From Nymphalis io (lineage: Eukaryota; Arthropoda; Insecta; Lepidoptera; Nymphalidae): a DNA stretch of 64,000 nt. The DNA is taken from contig NC_065906.1 of the NCBI RefSeq assembly GCF_905147045.1, positions 11,594,001 through 11,658,000 of the forward strand. The letters are read 5' to 3'. The notes under the pieces were generated by a model, which did not search any database, was not told the DNA's origin, and was given only the letters and a program-made list of their open reading frames with translations. Made by a program: the position numbers and the translations under genes. This document shows, in pieces, positions 24,701 to 37,132 of this stretch. Numbering within the stretch: position 1 is the first letter of the stretch; each line of letters opens with the position of its first letter.

Positions 24701-26147
24701 AGCGTGTTACTTTCCAACGTGTAATTTACAAAAACACGGACAGTTCCATATAAAACTCTTGACGAGTAAAATATATCGGCGAGTAAATGAAATCCAAGCA
24801 AGAACATTACTTGTGGTCAAAGTGACGAAGATAAGTTATATTCTGTGGTTTCTAAAACAAATGGCGTTATTTATTTTAAGACTGCAGTTATCTTGCTTGT
24901 ATTTTTCCATCAGAGAGCTATTGTTTTGAAAATATTTTTCAAAGTTTCTTGACGTAATGCCAAAATATTTTGAACATATTCGTGTGATCAATGGCGACGT
25001 CAAATATTTAACTTTATTTTCGTAGGAAACATATTCTCGACGTCGCGTTATATAAACAAATTGTCATCGTCATATACTTAAATTTTAATACTATAATCAC
25101 GTTTTTAATATATATATTACACGTAACAAACTTTTAAGCAGAGATTAATTTAAACTGAATCAGTATGTCAGTTGGTATCCAAAATAGTTTATCATTTGTA
25201 CTCAATAAATTATACGCGAAAGAAACACTCACGAAAATACATCAAACAAAACACACGAACTTATAATACGACTAAGGCAGTACTCTACTTTAGCGACCTT
25301 AATTATCGTATTATGGGAAATAAGAGTTATTTGAGTCATTGGATTGTGTAATTATAGTGACGTAAAAGTATGTGTCTGTTGAAACAAAAGAAGTAAGCAC
25401 ATAAAGCTCAAGGAATTAAATATTAAATTGCTATCCGAATATCCCAGTTTAATAAAGTTGAAGGAATCCCGTCTGCCTCTTAGCAGATATTAATTCCGAT
25501 CTGCCAAAATTCCTTGATAAGTGCCGACTTGAATTTGTGTGATTTGAGTCAGATGTGACGTCATATAACTAAACTCGAATACGCCTCCAGCGCCGCATGC
25601 AATACTCGTTCACATGCGAGTCACTCAGTAACAGCGCTGCATCCTAGACTCATACTCGTAACTCATATCGCTGCCAACACTCCGCGGTACTGTCACATGC
25701 AAAAGTCTTTAACACGAATATGTATTTAACTGCCGAGCGAATGTGAAATGCACAAAAGTTCTATCTTCAAATTCATGTGGATTGTATGTAACTACTATGA
25801 GAATTAAAATATAGATCACACGTTAAGATTGCGATTAATTTTATAAAATTCTCAGCTTTAAATTTATTTTTAGTGAAAAAGTATTTTTCTCATCCGAAGA
25901 AGTTACACGCAAACAAGTCAAAGCTAATGCAAAATGTTTTCATCTTATTCGTTTCATGTTTGAGTTCTAAACTCCCCGAGACACTCCGCGATATTAATGT
26001 TTGTTGAAACTAAGTATTTGTGAGTTTTCTTCTTGTTCTTAATCTGAAACTTTTGCTATAAATTGCTTAAAATTACTTTAAACCTAATAAAAAAGTATTT
26101 TTAGAGTTGTCATTTTATTTGTCTCTTACCGTTCCGAAGGTGCATCA
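24701..26147. other. Noncoding stretch
   Basis: AT-rich, with a CpG-richer patch at 25555-25705. The 97-codon frame starting 24636 begins inside SINE-A remnants and is biased to I, L, F and K, so I do not accept it as a gene. Confidence 0.55.
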
Positions 26148-26272
26148 AGCCTACACCTGACCTACACCTGACTGGAGGGCCCCAAGCTGCGTCTGCTGAT
26201 CCGCGGTCACCACTATAGGATTTCATCAAAAGTCATCGATCTTTCGATACACGTGACTGATTCTCCTTCACA
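26148..26272 (-). mobile_element. RTE 3'-region fragment (fourth copy)
   Basis: The plus-strand text cacctgactggagggccccaa, gctgatccgcggtcaccact and gatacacgtgactg matches, with gaps and substitutions, the complement of the RTE region coding for the conserved C-terminal GRPPARW-type segment and GHV motif (compare 43490-43610). It is heavily decayed. An 11-bp tandem duplication (cctacacctga twice) lies at 26150-26171. Confidence 0.65.
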
Positions 26273-27424
26273 TCATATATTTTATTCCTTCAAGTTCCTT
26301 CGAGCACATCTCGTTCCGTATCACCTGTAATTTGTGACGTTTATGTACTTTTTAGTAATGAATTTTAAATTATATAGGTAAATTTAATGAAATCATATAA
26401 ATTAATGAGTGTGTGTTTGTTGCTTACTGCAGCGCAGTGCGAAGTGGTAGTAGATTGTTGGGAGGCTACGTTCGCGTTGCTACTACGCCACGCCACCTTT
26501 TAGTGAAAATTCTTTCATATGACTGAAAATCAAGGAATTTATACCAAATTTCGACGTTTCAAATTAAATATATAAGAGCTTAACGTGAACGGATCAGTGG
26601 ACGAAGAGTAATTACAAAATATAACGTGTCTGGAATTCGACCTAACGGCAAATTAATTGACGGACAAAATTTCAGCTGCGAGTATCTGTATTTGTACAGC
26701 GAGTTTTGTTATTGACTTTACTTGTGATTAATATCCTGGCTCGAACGGCTTCTCTTCAATATCGATGATTGAATTGAGTGAGTGCGAGCCAGATTAGGAA
26801 CACTCATAAATATGGAAGCGGGATTGGAAATACGGAGTCATTCATTAAGGAATCATTTCTGTGTAAGCTTTTTGCTTATCATCAATTTCAGTTTTACCTA
26901 ATAATATTTCATAAATAGATTTGACGATATTTAAAAATTGTGTTTAGTAAAATTTGCTTGATATGTAAACATATTGAGATATGTTCGTAAGTTAAAGTTA
27001 GCTTCGACGTTGTTCGCCTGTGTCGATGCGGTTTACGGCTAAGTAGGTTAGTGGATTTGATTCGAAGTCGATACATTTTCCACACATAAAACGTATTGAT
27101 TAGCATGTAGAACAAATTTTCGTAAGATTCGATGCAGAGTACATGGCCGGTACATGCACGGTATATAAATCGCTATGGATGCGGAGCTAACGTATATTAG
27201 AAAGCTAATTTCAGCGGATCCGTTACGAGAGGCCTCGTTAGGAGTCGATACCGGCGGCTCGCTGCCCGATGCAAACGAGCACTTGTAAAAATTCACCTCG
27301 CTTCGGGACTTTCTAAATTTGGTCGCTACGGTCGTCCTGGCCCCTTCGGCCCCGCACAATGCACAATACATATTTATGGCGCATTTAGAGCCATGCTAAT
27401 GCGTGCGTTACACTCCTGCCGTGC
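26273..27424. other. Noncoding stretch with CpG-rich patch
   Basis: No gene recognised. A GC-rich and CpG-rich zone begins at about 27125 and continues past 27425. TATATAAAT at about 27162 is TATA-like but unsupported. Confidence 0.5.
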
Positions 27425-27619
27425 ATGCGACGGCGAAATCTCGCACCAAAGTTTCAAATAAGCCTTGTAATTGAGGAAGTGTCACTCGCTAAGGAGCCTG
27501 TTACAATGTACGCGTTACGTGTCGAGGAAAGACGGCAGACGATATCGAGTGCTCTTACTACCGTCTTATTTATTTTGCTGTCCGTAGTTTTAAGATTGTT
27601 TTTAACAAATATTGCATAA
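27425..27619 (+). CDS. Possible small ORF with C-terminal membrane segment
   Basis: An ATG-initiated frame of 64 codons lies in a CpG-rich patch, with a more balanced amino-acid content than most short frames here. Residues 1-40 are charged and polar. Residues 43-63 form one uninterrupted hydrophobic stretch (leucine, valine, isoleucine, phenylalanine), a possible tail-anchor or single membrane pass. I recognise no family and see no upstream exon or clear promoter. A chance frame is the most likely alternative; it is listed because composition and hydrophobic pattern set it apart. Confidence 0.15.
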   Translation: MRRRNLAPKFQISLVIEEVSLAKEPVTMYALRVEERRQTISSALTTVLFILLSVVLRLFLTNIA

Positions 27620-28697
27620 CTTTTTCCAATGTCGCTATAAGTGAAGCGTGAATCGGAGATATAACATTTGTTTTAAATATTATTTTAACTTATGCTTAAA
27701 AATATATGAACATAGCGATGACTATTAATACTTATCAGTTATCTTTTAAGAGCAAATAAATGCTTTATTTGTGAGCTATAAACAAATATCACATATGTAG
27801 ACTCCATTTAACACTTAAATTAGTATCAACACGATAAAATCATTCGGTCGGGAGTCGGTGCCGGTCGGATCTACGTGTTACGTTGAAATCAGTAGTCGGA
27901 AACAGGAGAGTTTAACGAGGTCACTTCTGATGGCTTCCGGATCAGCCGCCGTAAATCTTATCAAACTAGTCTATACGAACATATACAGAACATTATATTA
28001 TCATAGTTTACACGCAGCCTTATCAATCTGTAACGATAACAATTATTTTGATGATTTGTTTACTGATACGCATGGTGATTATTATTGATCAGCACGCACA
28101 AACCAATCCGATATGGCAGTTGTATTACGGGTTTTGCAATTCTGATGCGATTACATTTCGATATATACATCTTTCAACGAACATGCTCAGCGTATCAACA
28201 GTTGCGTTTTGAATATTATCAGAACGTCAAGAATACGTAATATTTTTATTTTTCATTTAATTTTTTCTGTAAGTATATCTGAACATATATTTAAGATTTC
28301 TTTGTGCAGAGTAATGTATGAATTAATCTGTCATCACTAAAAGATATAATTTACTTGATCATTGTAGTGTGTGTAAATACAACACATGCATTTTGATTTT
28401 ATGTGATATTTAATTTGAAGGTATATATTTGATTTCGAATGAAACTATTATAACCGGACAATCGTTGTGCGTGCAAATGAAATGTTCATAAATATTGAAG
28501 GAGCTTTTCCATTCCATGAGCTGTGCCCTGAAGCGTATTTTACGACTATTCGAGTTGTGTATTGTGTGGGCGAGTCGAAAACACGTAAGAAAGTATTTAA
28601 CGTCGACTACATTATAATGTTGTTAAATTATAATTAAATTTAGTAAAATTAGGCAAAGTGAATGCTTAATCCGTTTCGATGATATTTATTGTATTTT
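27620..28697. other. AT-rich noncoding stretch
   Basis: No supportable gene or repeat before the RTE insertion. Confidence 0.6.
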
Positions 28698-28912
28698 AAT
28701 AACTTTGCCGTGCTTTATAATATGCCGTGGAGTACCGGCTTAGAATAGTACTCCCCCAATCTCATCCCGTGGGTGTCGTAAGAGGCGACTGAGGGACGGG
28801 GAAAAGGGGGGATGGGCAGCAGCGTCCCCCCTCCCATAAACATCTTACCCCCCCTACTGCGCTCGCCAACACGCCTGCCCAGCGCGGCGAGTATGGGCAA
28901 ACCCCTCCATTA

Positions 28913-31899
28913 ATGGCAGATGCGCCCAAAAAAAGGCCCCCAGTTACCGGCAAGCCCGCTAGGCCCGACCAAGGTAGCGGTCGCGGTATCGGCAGGGCAG
29001 GGGGTGCTAAGAATCACCGGTTCACGGCAGGCTACCGTATAAAACGACTGAACATGGCAACGTATAATGGACGCTCGATGAGGCTGGACCATCACCTCGC
29101 CGAATTAGAAGTAGAGTTAAGTCATATAAACTGGCATATACTGGGGTTATCTGAAGTCCGAAGACAGGGGGAGGACACGATAACTCTAGAGTCCGGTAAC
29201 TTACTCTACTTCCGCGAAGGTGATAACCTCTCCCAGGGTGGTGTCGGTTTTCTAGTCAAAAAGGATCTCATTAGCAGCATTGTGGAAATCAGTAGTGTGT
29301 CGAACCGGGTAGCGTACCTTGTCCTAAAACTTTCCGACAGGTACTCCCTGAAGGTCGTACAGGTATATGCGCCAACTTCGACATACTCTGATGATGTGGT
29401 CGAAGCGATGTACGAGGACATCGCAAAGGCCCTCAACGACACCTCGAAGGCCCACTACAATGTTGTTATGGGAGACTTTAATGCTAAAGTGGGAGTACAA
29501 GATAGCGGTGAATCGAAAGTCGGACCTTACGGCTTGGGCTGCAGAAATCACAGGGGGCAAATGCTGGTAAACTTTCTCGAAGCGCAGGGGCTTTTTTTGA
29601 TGAATTCTTTCTTTCAAAAAAAGCCTCAGAGGAGGTGGACCTGGCGAAGCCCCGATAACGTGACAAGGAACGAGATAGACTTTATCATTTCGAATAAAAG
29701 GCACATATTTAGAGATGTTTCAGTGATCAACAGGTTTAATACCGGAAGTGATCACCGCTTGGTTCGAGGCACTCTAAATATCAACTTTAAAGCCGAAAGA
29801 TCGAGAATGATGAGGTCTACTCTCCGACCTACCATGCTCCAAGCTGCTCAAGGCTCCGAAAAGTTCCAAATGGAACTTCAAAATCAATTCACCGCGTTGG
29901 AAACCATAAGCAGCATTGATGAGAGAACCGACACGCTGGTCAAAATACTGCAAAACACATCCCGCAAGTGTTTTCCGCCACAGAGAAGAGACAACGCACC
30001 AAAACTCTCTGCTGAGACACTCGAGCTCATGAGAAAACGACGAGAACTACCATCGTTTTTGTCAGATAAGGCCTTAAACCGAACAATAAAAACGCTGACG
30101 CGACGCGATCTCCGACGCTCCAATACCCGTGCCATCAAGGCTGCGATTGAGCAAAATCGGGGATCGAAAGTGTTCGCTCGCAAGTTTGGGAGGCCGCGTC
30201 TGACAAAACTTAAAACTGAAAATGGTGGGGTCGTTACCTCTAGGCCTGAGATTGTCGGAGAAGTAGAGAGGTTTTATGGGCAGTTGTTCTCTTCAAGATC
30301 GGATAAACCCGTGGGAATCAGTATTGATGACCAGCGCGCCCCTCTTATGCGCCATTACTCCGAGGAGCTCCCGGTCGTTGACCAAGGAGAGATTAGGGCG
30401 GCTCTAGAACAGCTTAAAAACAACAAAGCTCCGGGAGATGACGGAATCACAACAGAGTTGCTTAAGGCAGGCGGGACTCCGGTCCTGAAAGAGCTAGCAA
30501 GCCTCTTTAATTCCGTCATCCAACATGGCAAGACCCCGGAATCGTGGAGCGGGAGTGAGGTGGTACTGTTTTTCAAGAAAGGTGATAAAACCCTCTTGAA
30601 AAACTACAGACCAATCTCCCTCCTGAGTCACGTGTATAAGCTGTTCTCAAGAGTCGTCACGAACCGTCTCACCAGACGACTTGACGAGTTCCAGCCCCCA
30701 GAGCAAGCCGGCTTTCGATCAGGCTACAGCACCGTGGACCACATCCATACTGTTCGGCAGATTGTGCAGAAGACCGAAGAGTACAATCAGCCGCTGTGTA
30801 TGGCATATGTGGACTACGAGAAAGCCTTCGACTCCATCGAAACCTGGGCAGTGCTCGACTCATTGCAGAGATGTCATATCGATTGGAGATATATCGAGGT
30901 ACTGAGATGTCTGTACAACGCCGCTACAATGACTGTCCACATCCAGGACTGTAAGACGAAGGCGATCCAACTGCGCAGAGGGGTGAGACAGGGGGATGTA
31001 ATATCCCCGAAACTGTTCACCAACGCGTTGGAAGACGTTTTCAAAACGCTGGATTGGACTAGGTATGGAGTCAATGTAAACGGCGAGTGCATCTCACACC
31101 TTCGATTTGCCGACGATATCGTCATCATAGCAGAGTCGCTGGAACAACTCACCGAAATGCTGCGTAGCCTAGGCGAGTCTTCCCGGCGTGTCGGTCTCGG
31201 TATGAACTTGGACAAGACCAAGGTCATGTTCAATAGGCATGTCGTGCCGGGACCGATATACGTCGAGGGGAAACCTCTCGAAGTTGTTAGTGAATATACC
31301 TACCTAGGACAGATAATACAAGTCGGTAGGAACAACTTCGAGAAGGAAGCCGATCGAAGAATTCGCTTGGGATTGTTGCCAAATGGGAAGGTTGCCAAAT
31401 GCTGCCCATTTGGCAACCTTCGTCAAGTCCTCAAGTCGTCTATACCGCAATGTTTGAAGACGAAAGTCTTCAACCAATGCGTCTTACCTGCCATGACATA
31501 CGGTGCCGAAACGTGGACACTAACTGCGGGACTAGTCCACAAATTCAAAGTCGCTCAGCGTGCTATGGAGCGAGCTATGCTCGGAGTATCTTTGAAGGAT
31601 AAGATCAGAAATGAGATTATCCGGAAAAGAACCGGAGTCACCGACATAGCTTGCAAAATCAGCAGGCTGAAGTGGCAGTGGGCTGGTCACGTATGTCGTA
31701 GGACCGATGGCCGTTGGAGCAGACGAGTCCTAGAGTGGAGACCGCGAATCGGCAAGCGCAGCGTAGGGCGCCCTCCAGCCAGGTGGACCGACGACCTTAA
31801 GAAGGTGGCGGGCACCAACTGGATGCGGAAGGCGGAGGACAGGGAGCTTTGGCGCACCTTGGGAGAGGCCTATGTTCAGCAGTGGACAACGATTGGCTG

Positions 31900-31903
<4 letters not shown>
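28913..31903 (+). CDS. RTE endonuclease/reverse transcriptase, intact
   Basis: This 996-residue protein would nick target DNA and reverse-transcribe the element RNA at the nick (target-primed reverse transcription). An APE-type endonuclease spans about residues 45-290: TYN near 50-52, catalytic Glu81 in LSEV, GDFN at 187-190 and SDH at 279-281. A linker with basic segments follows. The reverse transcriptase spans about 490-800: NNKAPGDDG at 503-511, FFKKGD at 553-558, YVDYEKAFDS with catalytic Asp634, RRGVRQGDVISP at 688-699, and FADD with Asp734/Asp735. The C-terminal region has WAGHVCRR at 923-930 and GRPPARW at 952-958. The frame is open from 28793 but the first ATG is 28913. Length is normal for RTE. 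One oddity: residues 821-835 replace a short WAAFGN-type segment with an in-frame fold-back insertion of nine residues, outside the catalytic palm. Confidence 0.95.
31387..31421 (+). repeat. 15-bp perfect inverted repeat inside the RTE ORF
   Basis: Arms 31387-31401 and 31407-31421 are exact reverse complements with a 5-base loop. A direct repeat of gttgccaaatg (31375-31385 and 31391-31401) sits at the upstream side. RTE copy 2 has the expected short LGWAAY-type segment here, so this copy gained 27 bp, in frame. Confidence 0.9.
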
Positions 31904-31930
<27 letters not shown>

Positions 31931-31936
31931 ACTTTG

Positions 31937-32639
31937 AACGGATTCTTAACACTAAATTATGATCTTATATCGAAGGAGGTAACGTATAGTATATTATTGT
32001 AGCGATTGCATTCAATAATTCTAACTATTTAAAAAGGTTGGCATAATAAAAACATAGAGACAGTGTCGTGATTATTAATAGGAAGTATTTAAATAACTGC
32101 TGTAAACACAGTTCGTACGAACTACAAATGTATTGTGTCCATGTGAATACTCTTTTATTTTGTACCTTAAATTTAATCTTGTTGTCTCCGTGTGTAGTCA
32201 TCGACAACGCATCACGCTCACGAGCACGTCACGTTTGAAGATAAAAATCTCTAATTTATTAGCAGTTAGAGAAATTATTTTATCAATTTTTCTATAGAGA
32301 TACATTGTTATAAGAATATAGTGTTTCTTCATCCTTTAAGAGCTTCAACTGAATTTTAAATGCTTAAATTTGAATAATTTCTTTAATTAATTATCCCCAT
32401 TTGATACGTTTGAATATATAAGCAAATAATTATTATAATTTATCGCGAAACAGTTGTCATAATAAACTTATAATGATGTTAAATTAAAACATACCACATT
32501 GAGTGAGTGTGGCTCGCATCGTCGGAACACATCGATATTTACATTTACATATTATATTCCGACTAGCAACCGACCTCGAAACTATATGATCACGAAGATA
32601 TTGTTTATATTAACTAATTAAAAATATTTAAATAGAAAA
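31937..32639. other. AT-rich spacer
   Basis: No gene or repeat recognised between the RTE element and the SINE-B remnant. Confidence 0.6.
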
Positions 32640-32870
32640 GTAATCCCCTGTGTGTATTTCACGGCTGGGCAAAAACCTCCTCTTGAAGAAGAACAGAAGA
32701 AGGCTTAGAGCTTATTTACGCTACTCTGTTCCTCTACGCTGCTCCAACGATGGTCAATGAACACACGTTTGATAGATTTCCATTCGACACGTGCAGACTT
32801 CGTCAAGATTTTTTATTCGGCGGTGCACGAAATAAACCATAAGCACAATTTAAGCACATGAACTCGCCGG
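32640..32870 (-). mobile_element. Diverged SINE-B copy
   Basis: In reverse orientation the order ttcacggctgggc, tacgctgctccaacgatgg, cattcgacacgtgcagac and aagcacatgaa parallels SINE-B. The head is eroded. Confidence 0.75.
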
Positions 32871-33472
32871 CGAGCAGTATTTGCATAACAGATGATGATT
32901 TATTATTATTGTTATGCAAAATATATAAACCTGCAGACATTATTCTACTACCTATTGGCAAGAGCAATGTTTAGCCATATCAACATCGCAGGTTCAATAC
33001 TGAGTTGCGATAACAATAGCAGGACAAAGTTGGGAGCTATTTTTAAACTTAATATTTTGCAAAATAAAAAGACTCGATAATAGCGGGTGTCAATTATAAT
33101 GTAATTGTATTTATCTCACCTCGGCTCGACAAAGTGAATTGTTTAAAACATCACCAAATTATGACAAAATCTCGTGTTTGTAAAGTCATTTTGTTGTAAT
33201 ACATTACTCTATAAAATTTGAACGGTCGTAAAACGCCGTCCGAGGTCAGAAATGGCAATAATTTACATAGAACATAGCTCCACAAAGAGCGAAAGTCACG
33301 CGCCACCGTCCCGCGACCAACGTGCAACTTCCATATGAAAATGTCAACGGCTACATTCGATTACGGATCTTCGCACGTTAGCCCGCGCTCAAATATTCAG
33401 GTCAATGTTTTTATTTACTGCGACATTCAAACGTCGTTATATTATCAATTTAAAAAGTTATTCATTTATCCA

Positions 33473-33509
<37 letters not shown>

Positions 33510-35102
33510 CCTTACTGGTAGGCAAAGGTATTTTCTCCTTTTACCTTTCACGATATTAACGTGGCAGGCTAAGATCCTCATAGTCGTCTGGGCAGTCTCG
33601 GCTCTATCGTACTACCCTATACGAGTACTACACTGATATATTTCGAAATGTTAGTATTACACTAAGAGCCGAGCAGGTAATAGACTTGGCAAGGACTGCG
33701 CAAGTAATAGACTTAGATACTGAAGTTGGCAGCGCAGTGGTATAGTTAATTCTAATATTGCCGATGGCCATCTGTTCGTCTACGCTAAGCTTGCCTTTGC
33801 CACATATAGTGTATATGTGTTAGTGTATTCCTATACATTTAAATATTATTTATAAATAACCTTCAATATCGAGCCTCGCTTTGGAGTGTTCTTAAAATAG
33901 TAGGAATACTTACAATTGCCTGTTATATATTTCCAATAATATCATGTATTTCCTCAAAAGTAAAAAATATTTAAAAAAAAAGCTAATAAGTTTACCAATC
34001 ACAATTTTTCTAGTTTAAATTTGTTTTACAATGTAAAATTTTTTATAATAAATATTATAAAATTTAATTTAATGTTATTGAATACGATTTAAAACGTGTA
34101 AAGTGGGTATATTTTAATTTTGAAATATACATAATATCGTACATCTAAAGCTATTTCGCGAATAAGTGGTCCAGTTTGCGCGCGCCGGTGTGCGTCTACG
34201 GACTGTTAAAACGTTTTTACTCGTTTTTAGTAACATGGACGTCATTTTCATTTTTTACTTAAAGCTATGTTAAGACTTATAATATTGCTATTCTTTTAAA
34301 ACCCAGACCACCCACACAACAGGATTTAGCAATTGAAGTCTGGTTAAATTAAAATCGCTCTGGTTAAATTAAAATGAAAACTGTGTTAAGATTTATATCT
34401 CGATCTGATTTATATAATAACTATCTTATAATCCTCGACTCAAATCTTGGCTCAATCAATAAAATTCTATAAGTTTTTAGACCGGTTTCACATACTCAAT
34501 TCAACGTTTGTCATGGGTGGGTTCTTGCGTCTCGGAAAGCACATAAAGCGGTTGTTCCTGTGCCTGTTTCCTTTTCATTCGTGTCCGGTTGCCAATCGAA
34601 CTGTATAACACCTATATTTGCATATCATCGTGCACTATAATATGTTCTACGCAGTCTAATGTCCGTTATAATTGTTATAATAATCGTCGTTATATTGCTT
34701 ATTTTTAGTGAATAAATAATGTCTATGTTTTAAATAGTCGGCTTCTCTTTGAGATTGGCTGATTTAGCGTAGTGACTGAAATTCGACGATAAATACTAGA
34801 AATTTTCAATATAAATGTATTAACTAAAGAAACATCAAACGCAATCACGGCGTGTTCAGTGTCTCAAAAGAAGATGCTATATGCATGTACGCAAAGCAAT
34901 ATCTTCGAAGTAGTGGAAATCATCACTAAACTACAAGTACTTATAATATATATGTCGGAGGGACATCAGATCTTCGATCACTATCATCGAACATCATGTG
35001 GGCGTACAGTGAGCTATCGTGAAGTGATCAACGCTAAGTTAATATAATCACACTTTATTACACTTCACAATTAATATCACACACAAAGTACTTTATGGAA
35101 CG
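32871..35102. other. Noncoding stretch with (TA)n
   Basis: Contains a (TA)n run at 33479-33503 and a more complex patch at 33530-33830 in which gtaatagactta/g occurs twice, about 30 bp apart. No gene recognised. Confidence 0.55.
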
Positions 35103-35289
35103 GTAAGACAGTTCCGTGACCTCATTCGACCGATGCCTCGCTGAGAGTACTGCCCAGACCCGAGCGATACCATCACGACTCTGTCGAAAGCGCACTGAAG
35201 TTCTGCCGAACCACACCGGAGTCAAGGTCACAACCGTTGGTGCGCCTTTCGTTCCATTGAGTGTCCGTACGATTGACCGGATGCGACAT
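35103..35289 (-). repeat. Direct repeat 1 (candidate LTR part)
   Basis: Matches 37133-37289 in the same orientation at about 90 percent by eye, apart from about 30 bp present only here (near 35136-35166). On the minus strand an aataaa signal follows within 60 bp (near 35054-35059), as expected of an LTR R region. The 95-codon minus-strand frame over it is not a known protein. Confidence 0.7.
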
Positions 35290-35473
35290 GGCCAGCCGTC
35301 CTCGTGTGTTAATCCGTAACAGTCATACCACAAACCAGATTTCATTCGGCCAATCCTGTCTTATCATAGATTTGAACCTGATCTATTTTCTTTTTAGAAA
35401 GGAAATAAAACTACGGATCATTCAAGTTTCCTTTTACTTTTTTCAAATTACAACAGCTTAAAACTTATTTTAA

Positions 35474-35497
35474 AACCACAGAGCTTGCTCTGTGGTT
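35474..35497. repeat. 11-bp perfect hairpin, 2-base loop
   Basis: The arms 35474-35484 (aaccacagagc) and 35487-35497 are exact complements around tt. Too tight to form in duplex DNA easily, but perfect. Confidence 0.9.
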
Positions 35498-35578
35498 ACA
35501 AACTTTGTACATACTACTTTACTAAAAGGACTAATTTAGACTTAATTTATCATATTAAATAGCCTTGAGGTATGAAAT

Positions 35579-35609
35579 ATAAAACGTCAATGCTGCATTG
35601 ACGTTTTAT
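35579..35609. repeat. 15-bp perfect inverted repeat, 1-base centre
   Basis: Arms 35579-35593 and 35595-35609 are exact reverse complements around a single T. It is a near-perfect 31-bp palindrome about 80 bp from another hairpin. Confidence 0.92.
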
Positions 35610-35743
35610 AAAGGTTCACTTCAATCACCAAACTGAATTTAATTAATTCAATCCCCAGGTATCTCATTCGCGGTCTATAGCTATCTGCACTACCATGCCA
35701 CATGGTATGCCAAGTCATCTCATGATTATGGTCTTTGCCATAG

Positions 35744-36043
35744 CCGAGATGGCCCTGTGGTAAGAAAGCGTGAATCTTAACCGATGATCGTGGGTTCAAA
35801 CCCGGGCAAGCACCACTGAATTTTCATGTGCTTAATTTGTGATTATAATTCATCTCGTGCTTTACGGTGAAGGAAAACATCGTGAGGAAACCTGCATGTG
35901 TCTAATTTCACTGAAATTCTGCTACATGTGAATTCTACCAACCCGCATTGGAGCAGCGTGGTGGAATAAGCTCCAAACCTTCTCCTCAAAAAGAGGAGAG
36001 GAGGCCTTTAGCCCAGCAGTGGGACATTCACAGGCTGTTACGG
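35744..36043 (+). mobile_element. SINE-B, full length (reference copy)
   Basis: The tRNA-derived head begins agccgagatggccctgtgg (A-box region), runs through cttaaccgatgatcgtggg (resembling the tRNA-Lys(CUU) anticodon arm) and has the B box gggttcaaaccc at about 35793-35804. The body (aattcatctcgtgctttacgg, aggaaacctgcatgtgtc) and tail (gcccagcagtgggacattcac) follow. No clear TSD found. Inserted in the LTR-like remnant. Confidence 0.93.
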
Positions 36044-36369
36044 TATCAAGCAAGACCCCGACTATACCACCCAGAGCTACCGCCTATCGCTTACCCACGG
36101 TCTACTCAGAGAGCAGATACCGACTTCTAACGGGCTACGGCTACGATACTCTGGTATAGTCCCAGACCCATCGAATCGAGAACCTGGTTCTATCACAAAT
36201 CACTCTGGTGTTATCTCACTATCAACTTCCTTATAAAAATCTATCGGTACCCGACCATCAGGCATATTTCTAAGGCGGTCATGAGCATACTTGTAGTTAC
36301 GTTTGTGGCTTAGCGATGTCAAAACAACGATCTCCTAATATTTTTTTGTTTTAAACTTCTTTCAGGAGA

Positions 36370-36571
36370 GTCAAGCTACCTCCTCGCATCAAATATTAAT
36401 GCTAGGATCGAAATTGGAATTGGAAAATTGGTTGGATCTCACCGTAGTATTGATAAGTCGTATCGCATCAATGATACGATCGGTCGCACCAGCACCGTGG
36501 TTCGTGGCAGCACTCACGGAACGCCCTGGCAAAGACAATTCCGTAGAATCCCAATGCTCCACCATAGTCAA
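36370..36571 (-). pseudogene. Gag-like fragment of an LTR retrotransposon, broken
   Basis: On the minus strand the frame from 36571 ends with SNFDPSINI, a stop, then CEEV. This resembles a motif of lepidopteran LTR-element gag proteins (Asn-Phe-Asp-Pro-Ser, then a few residues, Trp-Cys-x-Glu-Val), with the tryptophan position now a TGA stop. A further stop follows a few codons on. The similarity is from memory of that motif and needs a search. No capsid or zinc-knuckle region remains recognisable. Confidence 0.4.
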
Positions 36572-37132
36572 GATCCATCGACGTTAATCGATTTCTGGAA
36601 CGTGAGTCACGGTCATGCGACCGTTATTAGGCAAGTTGCTTAGCTATTATTACGTAAGATCACTGTTAATTAATAATCCAAAGCAGGGTAGCTAAATAAA
36701 GAAATCATCGCAATGTAGGCGGTACGAGTTAAATTGTAGTTACTAAGAAACTTATAAAGTACGACACACAGCAAGACACAATGTCTATCGCTTTTAAATA
36801 AATTGGAACATACTCACCAGATCTTTTTCATACGTTACTACAAACTTTCTTCACTCACTAAATAATAATACTTTCGTAGGGTAGTAAAATAAATCGTAAC
36901 TGCTTTAATTTAATTTGCATAGCCAACGGTCCTATTTCAGGAAGCTGAGCGTATCAGAACACATGAGGTTCCGATCCTACTTCTGATAACGGATTAGGTG
37001 GTCGATGTGAGTGGATTTCCTCACCATCAGACATTATGTGTAGGTGAAATGAGGGTACGGGTAACAGATAACAAATCCAGAATAACTCAAACGCTACACT
37101 AATCACTTTTAACATAATCATAACAACGAGTC

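Larger units (their letters stand above)
28698..31936 (+). mobile_element. Full-length RTE-type non-LTR retrotransposon with 10-bp TSD
   Basis: Direct repeats AATAACTTTG at 28698-28707 and 31927-31936 flank a 3219-bp element (28708-31926). The 5' region (about 28730-28910) is GC-rich and holds a ccgtgggtgtcgtaagaggcga-like block that I recognise as the leader of lepidopteran RTE-type elements. One long ORF follows, and the element ends almost at once in a (TGAT)n tract, the usual short simple-repeat 3' end of RTE elements. Intact ORF, intact TSD and a young sister copy at 43361 indicate recent insertion. Confidence 0.95.
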
